Below, piece by piece: positions 57,811 through 64,000 of a DNA stretch of 64,000 nucleotides (position 1 is its first letter; the number at the start of each line of letters is the position of its first letter). The translations under genes were made by a program, and so were the position numbers. The DNA is from a virus. The stretch spans positions 1 through 64,000 of the IMG/VR virus record IMGVR_UViG_3300036761_002481. One strand, written 5' to 3'. Under the pieces are notes generated by a model, which did not search any database, had not been told where the DNA came from, and saw only the letters and a list, made by a program, of their open reading frames with translations.

Positions 57811-59863
57811 AAAGACGACTCGAGACGAGGCTCGCCAGGTCGCGCTCGACGCGACCGACCGGCTCGCGAAGGACGCTCGCGAGCTGCTGGACATGGAGCC
57901 GGCCGAGATCGGCGTTCAGGTCTTCGGCGACGACCGCGTCAGGAGCATCACGTCGCGCCAAGCGCGCGCGCCGCAGAAGAAGAGCCGTCGACCGACGAGC
58001 CGACACGCGCTCGCGAAAGCGGTCGACTCGCAGCTCTCGCAGCCGGACGTCGACGAGGGAACGCTGCAGCTCGAAGCGGTGTTCAACGTCGATGACCTGC
58101 TCGCTCCGCCCTACAACCCGAAAATGCTGTGCGACCACTTCGCCAACAGCAACGCGTTGCGGCAGAACGTCGACGCGTACGCGACGAACATCGAGGGTTT
58201 CGGTCATCACTTCGAGCCGACGTTCAAGCTCGATTCCGACGACGCGCGCGTGAAGGTGCGCGAGGCTATGTATCTCGATCGCTTGCTCGCCGAGAGCATC
58301 GGCGATCTCGCGGTCACGGAGCCGACCGACCAAGAGGTCGAGGACAAGATCGCCGAGCTACGCCGCGAGATGATGCTCGAGAAGGCGCGGCTCGACAGCT
58401 TCTTCATGTTCTGCTGCTTCGACATTCCGTTCATCACGCTCCGGAAGCGGACGCGGATGGACATGGAGATCACCGGCAACGGCTACTGGGAGGTGATTCG
58501 AGCGGCGTCGGGCGCTCCGGCGAACTTCGTCCTGATGCCGTCGCACTCGGTCCGGATGGTGCGCAAGCAGACCGCTCCGGTCGTCGTCAACGAGCTGATC
58601 AAGCGCGGGCCGATCACGTTCACGCCGCACCCGGTGCAGCGCCGCTTCCGACGATTCGTGCAGAGCGTGGCCGGCGACAAACCGGTCTACTTCAAAGAGT
58701 TCGGCGACCCGCGCGTGATGTCGTCGGCGAGCGGCCGCTACTACGCCGACGTCGAAGCACTGCTGAAGGAAGAGCCGCAGAGCACGACCGCGAACGAGGT
58801 TATTCACTTCGTCGTGCACTCGCCGACGTCGAGCTACGGCGTACCGCGCTGGATCGGGAACCTGCTCTCGCTGCTCGGCAGCCGCTGCTCGGAGGAGGTG
58901 AACTTCACCTACTTCGAGAACAAATCGATCCCGCCGCTGATCATCACGGTCTCCGGCGGACGGATGTCGGCTGACACCACGCAGAAGATCCGCTCGTTCA
59001 TCGACAACGACATCAAGGGGAAGCGGAACTTCCACAAGATCATGGTGCTCGAAGCCGAGGCCGGCGGAGCCGCCGCCGCGATGGGTCTCGAGAACGCCGG
59101 TCGATGCCGGATCGAGGTGAAGCCGCTGACCGAAGCGCACTTGAAGGACGCGCTTTTCCAGGAGTACGACAGCCGCAACATGGACAAGATCGGCATGTCG
59201 TTCCGGCTTCCGCGACTGCTGCGCGGCGACATCCGCGACTTCAACCGAGCGTCCGCGCAAGCGTCTCTCGAGTTCGCAGAGAGCCAGGTCTTCGGGCCGG
59301 AGCGTGACGAGATCGACTACGTGTTCAACCGACTGATCCTGCCAGCGCTCAAGGTCCAGTATTTCGAGATGCACTCGCACGGCCCGCGCATCACGGATCC
59401 GACCGAGATGGCGACCGTGATCGCGCAGCTGACGAACGTCGGCGCGCTCGTACCGTCCGACGCTCGAAGTCTCGCCGAGGAGCGCGTGTTCTACACGCAG
59501 CTGAAGAAGCTGATCGGTGACTGGCAGGACCAACCGATCCCGCTGACGTCGGTCGGCATCCCGCTCGACACGGAGACCGATCACAAGATCCCGAACCCGG
59601 GCGGCGACGTCTCGTCGAGCGGTGCTGCGGCCGCGGTCGTTGCTGCTGCGAGAAAGCGCCTTACGGGCGAGGCGAAGAAGATGATCAAGCTCCGCGACCT
59701 GCTCTCCGACGCCGAGCTCGAAGAGGCTGTCACGGAGCTCCGGAAAGCGAAGAAGGCGGAGCGCGTGAAGACGGTCGAGTCGGACGAAGCTCCGGAGACG
59801 ATCCGGCTAACGGCAGCCGAGATGAAGACGCGGTTCGGCATCGAGATCGAGCCCGCTGCGTGA
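57803..59863 (+). CDS. Portal protein (PBSX/SPP1-like class)
   Basis: 686 residues. NALRQNVDAYATNIEGFGH, ITGNGYWEVIR, YGVPRWIGNLLSLLGSRCSE and FENKSIPPLIITVSGG match phage portal proteins of the PBSX type. It forms the dodecameric DNA gate joined by terminase. The C-terminal 80 residues are helical and acidic. The Mu-F-like gene overlaps its stop. Confidence 0.88.
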   Translation: MSKKTTRDEARQVALDATDRLAKDARELLDMEPAEIGVQVFGDDRVRSITSRQARAPQKKSRRPTSRHALAKAVDSQLSQPDVDEGTLQLEAVFNVDDLLAPPYNPKMLCDHFANSNALRQNVDAYATNIEGFGHHFEPTFKLDSDDARVKVREAMYLDRLLAESIGDLAVTEPTDQEVEDKIAELRREMMLEKARLDSFFMFCCFDIPFITLRKRTRMDMEITGNGYWEVIRAASGAPANFVLMPSHSVRMVRKQTAPVVVNELIKRGPITFTPHPVQRRFRRFVQSVAGDKPVYFKEFGDPRVMSSASGRYYADVEALLKEEPQSTTANEVIHFVVHSPTSSYGVPRWIGNLLSLLGSRCSEEVNFTYFENKSIPPLIITVSGGRMSADTTQKIRSFIDNDIKGKRNFHKIMVLEAEAGGAAAAMGLENAGRCRIEVKPLTEAHLKDALFQEYDSRNMDKIGMSFRLPRLLRGDIRDFNRASAQASLEFAESQVFGPERDEIDYVFNRLILPALKVQYFEMHSHGPRITDPTEMATVIAQLTNVGALVPSDARSLAEERVFYTQLKKLIGDWQDQPIPLTSVGIPLDTETDHKIPNPGGDVSSSGAAAAVVAAARKRLTGEAKKMIKLRDLLSDAELEEAVTELRKAKKAERVKTVESDEAPETIRLTAAEMKTRFGIEIEPAA

Positions 59864-60912
59864 GCGACGACATCTACGAGCGCGGCATTCGCGCCGCAGA
59901 AGAGGCGGTCGAAACGTTGACTCGTCGATCGGTCGCGAAGTCGCTCGACCCGCTCAAGCCGAACGACTTCGTGATCATCCTCGACAGGCTCACGCGCCGG
60001 CTCGAGGGGGTAACGAAGAAGGACGAGGCCGCTGCGATGTCCGACGCGCTCGACGCGCTCGACGTTCGCTGGTCGTCGTTGGACTCGGAGGGCGTCGACA
60101 AGGTGATCGGCGCAGCGAACCAGGTGCTCCGGAAACGAGTCGAGTCGATCCCGCAGAAGGTCGAAGCGGCTCTCACGATCGAGGGGCCGAAGCTCGCCGG
60201 CTCGACGCGCGCGTCGGCGAAGAAGACGTTCAACCTCGAGATCGGCAGCGCGCTCGAGCAGCGCGACATCCGCGTCGAGCGCGCGGTTCGATCGATGACG
60301 ACGAACTTCGTGCGCGACGAGATGGGGCGCCGCGTCGACGCGATCTCCGAGAAGGCTCGGAACCTGGTCGCGCGCGGGCTCTCTCGCGGATACGGGTCGA
60401 AGCAGATCGGCGAGACGCTTCAGATAGGGCTCGGCGATCAGGTCGTCCGGAGCCCCGCGTACTGGCGAACGATCGCTGGCAGCTTCGCAGGCACCGCTCG
60501 AACGGTCGTCCAGGTCGGAGCGTTCGAGGACGCCGGCATCGAGAGCTACATGTTTTCAGCAGTGCTCGACGAGGTCACGACCGCGGTCTGTCGGCACTAT
60601 CACGGGAAGATTTTCTCGACCGAAGCTGCGAGCGCGCACATCGAGCGGCTCGCGAACCTGACCGATCCCGAAGAGGTCGTCGCCGCGAGCCCGTGGGTCC
60701 AGGAGGGCAAAGACAAGCAGGGCAACAGGTTCCTGTACGTCGCACAAGGTGACCGGAACGTCCGGATCGCGGACATCGTCCGGAGCGGAGTCGGCATAAG
60801 CGACGATGTCGGAGAGTTCGCGAAACCGAAGTCGAACGCCGCGCTGACCCGCATGGGGATCATCTATCCACCGCTTCACGGCCACTGCCGCTCGTCGATC
60901 GTGCCGGTGTAA
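59860..60912 (+). CDS. Mu gpF-like minor head / morphogenesis protein
   Basis: 350 residues from GTG (GTGA overlap). Helical through the first 200; then TAVCRHYHGKIF near residue 244 and PPLHGHCRSSIVPV at the end, the Cys/His pattern of Mu gpF/SPP1 gp7-type proteins. It acts with the portal in head assembly. Confidence 0.82.
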   Translation: MSDDIYERGIRAAEEAVETLTRRSVAKSLDPLKPNDFVIILDRLTRRLEGVTKKDEAAAMSDALDALDVRWSSLDSEGVDKVIGAANQVLRKRVESIPQKVEAALTIEGPKLAGSTRASAKKTFNLEIGSALEQRDIRVERAVRSMTTNFVRDEMGRRVDAISEKARNLVARGLSRGYGSKQIGETLQIGLGDQVVRSPAYWRTIAGSFAGTARTVVQVGAFEDAGIESYMFSAVLDEVTTAVCRHYHGKIFSTEAASAHIERLANLTDPEEVVAASPWVQEGKDKQGNRFLYVAQGDRNVRIADIVRSGVGISDDVGEFAKPKSNAALTRMGIIYPPLHGHCRSSIVPV

Positions 60913-60942
60913 GGGATCCGAGAGCGATCCCCCGCGCCGCAG

Positions 60943-60963
60943 AGGGATCCGTCCGGGATCCCT
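60943..60963. terminator. Hairpin after the gpF-like gene
   Basis: AGGGATCC-GTCCG-GGATCCCT: 8-bp arms, 5-base loop, 31 bases after the stop at 60912. No T-run. It may end or attenuate the transcript. Confidence 0.45.
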
Positions 60964-61000
60964 GTACCCGAGCCGGATCTCTCCGGCGTAAGGTGGAGCG

Positions 61001-61306
61001 ATGGCCGGCGAGATCCTCCAAGCCCTCACCGAGAATGGAACGTTCAACAAGCGCGAGTACCAAGCGCTGACGCTCGCGTTCTTCCGGACGATCGAGAAGT
61101 CCTACGTCGACGACAAGTCGCGCCCGACGCGAGCCGAGACGAAGCGTCGCTTCGAGATGCTCGAGAAGACGTTCCGCGTGCTGCGTTCCGACTATTCCTG
61201 GGGCATGCAGCGGATCCTCGACGAGCTACCGCGCTCGCTTCGTTGCCAGCTCGACGGCGCACCGTGGGAGCCGCCGAAGTCGACCGTCTGGGTACCGCCG
61301 ACCTAG
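61001..61306 (+). CDS. Hypothetical protein
   Basis: 101 residues. Helical throughout (KREYQALTLAFFRTIEKSY, RFEMLEKTFRVLRSDYSW); AAGGTGGAG before the ATG. Between head genes it may be a scaffold or assembly factor. Confidence 0.55.
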   Translation: MAGEILQALTENGTFNKREYQALTLAFFRTIEKSYVDDKSRPTRAETKRRFEMLEKTFRVLRSDYSWGMQRILDELPRSLRCQLDGAPWEPPKSTVWVPPT

Positions 61307-61308
61307 CA

Positions 61309-61324
61309 GTCTCCCCGGGGAGAC
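61309..61324. repeat. 16-bp palindrome, copy 6
   Basis: Two bases after the stop codon at 61306 and eight bases before the CCCCT..GGGG motif at 61332, the same order as at 38330. Confidence 0.85.
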
Positions 61325-61327
61325 TCG

Positions 61328-61350
61328 TCGACCCCTGTCAGGGGTGGTGA
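61328..61350 (+). promoter_or_regulatory. CCCCTgtcaGGGGTgg inverted-repeat motif, site 4
   Basis: CGACCCCTGTCAGGGGTGGTGA, about 65 bases before the ATG at 61413. CCCCTG-T-CAGGGG is a near-perfect inverted repeat. It directly follows palindrome copy 6. Confidence 0.6.
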
Positions 61351-61412
61351 CGGCGTTCCTTGCGCGGTTCGATCGGGATGCTGTCTACTTTCGGGCTGGG
61401 AGGACCGACCGA

Positions 61413-62180
61413 ATGAGCCTAGACGCGGAGACCCAGGAGCGGCTGCGAGTCGCGAAAGAAGATGCTGCGGCGCTCGCTGCCGACGGAGCTCCGACGGAGC
61501 GGAAGATCACGGTGCGCGAGCTGCTGACCGAGCTCTCGAAAGCGGCCGGGATCCCAGCGACGGCGAAGGCGGTTCTCGAGAAAGTGCTCGGCGCCGAGTC
61601 CTTCGAGGACAAGACGACGTTCACGCTCAAGATCGAGATGTACACCGATCCGTGGCAGCTCAAGCCCACGTTGACCGAGGTTCCGATCGACGGTCTGCCG
61701 ACGACGCCAGCGACGACGACGTTCTCGTCGAACACTGCCGTGCAGAAGCAGCTGACCGATCTCGTCGCGAAGATCGACAAGAGCGTCGCCGACATCACGA
61801 AGGCGACCGAAGGCAAGAAGGACAAGCTCTCGATCGCGGTCCGTGCCGAGATCGCGAAGGCTGGTCCGGCGACCGCGAAGCTCGACCAGATCAAGGCGGT
61901 CCTGAACCTGCCGGCGGACGTCGAGGACAACGACATTCGCTGGCGCGTCGGCGAGCTCGTCGGGATGCTCGCGCAGCATGCCGCGGTCGAGCGGATGTAC
62001 GAGGGCGACTCGGTCGCGAAGGGCGCGAACGCCGAGAAGATCGGGAAGAACGGCAAGCTCGGCAGCACCGTGCCGAAGCAGTCGTGCCCCTGGCCGACCA
62101 ACCTCGCGACCGCCGATTTCGACGCGAAGTCGGGACAGTTCAAGCCGGGCGATCTCGCCTGGGGTCGCGACGGCAGCTGA
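61413..62180 (+). CDS. Hypothetical structural-region protein
   Basis: 255 residues. GGGAGG before ATG 61413; an earlier start at 61344 would cross promoter-like sequence. An N-terminal helical part (ITVRELLTELSKAAG), then LQLKPTLTEVPIDG-like beta, Lys-rich coiled middle and a C-terminal CPWPTNLATADFDAKSG. Between head genes; family unknown. Confidence 0.55.
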   Translation: MSLDAETQERLRVAKEDAAALAADGAPTERKITVRELLTELSKAAGIPATAKAVLEKVLGAESFEDKTTFTLKIEMYTDPWQLKPTLTEVPIDGLPTTPATTTFSSNTAVQKQLTDLVAKIDKSVADITKATEGKKDKLSIAVRAEIAKAGPATAKLDQIKAVLNLPADVEDNDIRWRVGELVGMLAQHAAVERMYEGDSVAKGANAEKIGKNGKLGSTVPKQSCPWPTNLATADFDAKSGQFKPGDLAWGRDGS

Positions 62181-62184
62181 GCCG

Positions 62185-63033
62185 ATGCCATCTACGCCGC
62201 CAGCTGACGGTGCTCGCAGCACCGTCAACAAGCACGACGACGTAATCACGCTCGTCGCGTCGCGAGCGCTCGGAGACGTCGGTGCGAAGACCTGCGTTTT
62301 CGGGCGCGACTACTGGCTGGACAGTCCCGTCGAGCTGACCAAGCTCGACGGCGTCGTTCAGCGCGTGCACAAGGCGGTCGGCGGAACGAAAGCACCCGCA
62401 TGGGTGGCCGAGGTGCCAGGCGCCGCAGCTCCGATCCTCGCGGCGCTTGAGAAGAACGATGCCGCTCCGGACCGGACCGTGTTCTGGTCGCCGCTTGCAC
62501 CGAGCTCGCTCTTTGTCACGAGCGAGCCGGTCACGGAGAGCGACGACGTTCACGTTATTGCGAAGGGTGCGCGCGTCGGCGCCGAGCCGAAACCGCACGC
62601 GACGCCGGACACGAAGCTCGCGAAGGCGTTCCGCTCGGTGAAGCTCCACAAGACTGCCGAGGAGCGCTTCGTTCTCGGCGTCGTGCTCGAACCGAACGTC
62701 GTCGACACGCAGGACGACTTCGAGTCGCCGGAGGACATCCGGAAAGCGGCTCACACGTTCATGGAACAGTTCGAACAACTCGGCATGCAGCACACCGAGA
62801 TCGTCACGGGAAAACTGAAGATTCTCGAGTCGTACATCGCTCCGGTCGACTTCCAGCTCGGCGACGATGCGACGACGAAGGTCACGAAGGGAACGTGGGT
62901 GATGGGCATCCGCGTTGTCGACGACGATCTCTGGACCAAGGTCAAGAAGGGGAGCTTCACGGGCTTCTCCATCGGCGGCACCGCCTATCGAACAGAGGCG
63001 ACGTTGCCGGAGGTCGGAGCTTCAACTCCTTGA
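62185..63033 (+). CDS. XkdF-like prohead serine protease
   Basis: 282 residues. LGVVLEPNVVDTQDDFESPE, KAAHTFMEQFEQLGMQHTEI, ILESYIAPVDFQLGD and KKGSFTGFSIGGTAYR are the XkdF phage serine protease pattern. His (QHTE) and Ser (GFSIGG) positions of the active site are visible. It should mature the prohead. The N-terminal about 150 residues are Pro/Ala-rich lead. Confidence 0.8.
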   Translation: MPSTPPADGARSTVNKHDDVITLVASRALGDVGAKTCVFGRDYWLDSPVELTKLDGVVQRVHKAVGGTKAPAWVAEVPGAAAPILAALEKNDAAPDRTVFWSPLAPSSLFVTSEPVTESDDVHVIAKGARVGAEPKPHATPDTKLAKAFRSVKLHKTAEERFVLGVVLEPNVVDTQDDFESPEDIRKAAHTFMEQFEQLGMQHTEIVTGKLKILESYIAPVDFQLGDDATTKVTKGTWVMGIRVVDDDLWTKVKKGSFTGFSIGGTAYRTEATLPEVGASTP

Positions 63034-63091
63034 TGGATTGATCCGCGGTCAGGTACGTTGTGTTGCGAAACCTAATGAAGAGAGCTCCTCG

Positions 63092-63964
63092 ATGAGAGTC
63101 CGAGCGCGAGTCCTGAAGGCCGCCGAAGAAGCGAAAGCTACGGCGCCCAAGGTCAATCAGCTGACCGACATCACAGTCGAAGAGGTCTCGATCGTCGATC
63201 GCCCGGCGAACGCGCGGACGTTCTTGGTCATCAAGAGCGCTGCCGGAACAACGGCGGAACCGAAGACGAAGACGCCGGAGCCAGCACCGATGAAGATATC
63301 TCCCGAAGAGAAGGCGAAGCTCACGCAGAAAATGACGGCGATGAACGCCGCGATCGCTGCGATGAACACCGCGCTCGAAGGTGCCGAAGAGTCGGCAGGT
63401 GCGGCGCTCCCGGACGCGCTCGCGAAGACGCTCGCCGACATCGGCACGCTCGTCAGCGTGTCCGCTGCTCCGGTGACGCCCCCGACTCCGCCCGTTACTC
63501 CGCCGGTCACGCCGCCAGTGCCGAAAGCCGACGACGATGTCTCGAAGGCAGGTCGGAAGCTCTCGGGCGCGAACCAGAAGAAGCTCGAAACCGCGATGGC
63601 GGCTCTTACCGATCTCTTCACGGACATCGGCGGAGTGAAAGACGAGACCGTTCCGGAGACCGCGGCGACCACGAAGACCGTGACGCCTCCGGCGCCGACG
63701 CCTCCGCCACCTGCGATCGACGCGACGACCGACGCCGCGATCAAGCAGCTGACCGAGACGGTTTCGCTGCTTACCAAGGCGGTCAAAACGCAAAAGACGC
63801 TGCTCGATCAGGTCCGGAACGCGACGCCCGGAAGTCGCCAGCCGAACATCGAGAAGGCGGACGACGACGAGAAGCCGGAGCCCGAGGCGTTCTCGTGGTC
63901 GATGGACATGAACGCCCCGCATACGAAAGAAAACACGCCGGTCGAGAAGTCGTTCTTCGACTGA
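63092..63964 (+). CDS. Protease-linked scaffold-like protein
   Basis: 290 residues. ITVEEVSIVDRPANARTFLV near residues 27-46 is like the end of prohead proteases (VSLVDRPAN). The rest is helix, two Pro/Thr linkers (TPPTPPVTPPVTPP) and an acidic C-terminus, as in scaffolds. Likely a scaffold or second protease piece split from the XkdF gene. Confidence 0.65.
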   Translation: MRVRARVLKAAEEAKATAPKVNQLTDITVEEVSIVDRPANARTFLVIKSAAGTTAEPKTKTPEPAPMKISPEEKAKLTQKMTAMNAAIAAMNTALEGAEESAGAALPDALAKTLADIGTLVSVSAAPVTPPTPPVTPPVTPPVPKADDDVSKAGRKLSGANQKKLETAMAALTDLFTDIGGVKDETVPETAATTKTVTPPAPTPPPPAIDATTDAAIKQLTETVSLLTKAVKTQKTLLDQVRNATPGSRQPNIEKADDDEKPEPEAFSWSMDMNAPHTKENTPVEKSFFD

Positions 63965-64000
63965 CCACCGTTACGTAACCCCCACTGCCCCCGGCGGGGG

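Noticed and set aside
1-64000. CRISPR array
   Set aside because: No regularly spaced identical repeats were seen; the palindromes are scattered over tens of kb.
1-64000. Phage single-subunit RNA polymerase reading the GATACTA motif
   Set aside because: No such gene is visible in the window; sigma-like proteins are better candidates.
1-64000. Insertion sequence or transposase
   Set aside because: No transposase motif or long terminal inverted repeat pair was found; the Uma2 and integrase genes are not transposases.
1-64000. 16-bp palindrome as a plain terminator
   Set aside because: Two copies lie in frame near the 5' ends of genes and none is followed by a T-run, so termination cannot be its general role.

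Overview
The window is one continuous stretch of a high-GC, tightly packed tailed-phage genome. About 110 genes lie mostly on the + strand, and more than 40 junctions use a 4-base NTGA stop/start overlap. Terminase, portal, a Mu-F-like head protein and an XkdF-like prohead protease identify a tailed dsDNA phage. The major capsid gene and tail genes are not in view; the window stops just after the protease/scaffold region.

The phage looks temperate. It has a tyrosine integrase (40402-41772), an excisionase-like HTH gene just before it, and the 3' half of a tRNA-Asp(GUC) gene (36361-36410) that fits an attP core. Terminase lies left of attP and portal lies right of it, so this is the virion or circular form, or an unintegrated assembly, rather than an integrated prophage. 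The Uma2 nuclease, the HTH style and the codon use suggest a high-GC host, possibly Myxococcota; that host call is weak inference.

Layout: 1-1865 holds a partial papain-like peptidase, a lipoprotein, a membrane protein and a Cys-rich reverse-strand gene. 2224-23210 is the replication, recombination and repair block: deoxynucleotidase, SF2 helicase, DnaB-like helicase, DnaG-like primase, UvrD-like helicase, sigma-like factor, family B DNA polymerase, a protein with an SSB-type C-terminal tip, RecA-like recombinase, SbcD/SbcC pair, RuvC-like resolvase and a DNA methyltransferase. 23207-27246 holds small genes and the terminase pair. 27429-32804 is a run of small, often Cys-rich genes, including a cassette of different style at about 29.5-31.4 kb. 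32767-35956 is a reverse-strand operon of unknown genes. 35991-41772 is the attachment and lysogeny region. 41850-48114 carries a nuclease-like gene, a C5-methyltransferase, MazG-like, DUF3310 and ThyX. 48207-57476 is accessory: RadC/JAB, DUF1643, DUF6166, a sigma-region-4 protein, ParB-like plus a duplicated C5-methyltransferase, uracil-DNA glycosylase-like and a SAM methyltransferase. 57508-63964 starts the virion structural block.

Four regulatory or repeat signals stand out: a 16-bp perfect palindrome present six times, twice in frame inside genes; a promoter-like motif (GTATCC, 9 bases, GATACTA) ahead of five + strand transcription units; a second inverted-repeat motif (CCCCT..GGGGT) ahead of two + and two - strand units; and repeats clustered around attP. 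Several genes at 37-49 kb show frame conflicts, which may be sequence errors, decay or real frameshifting.
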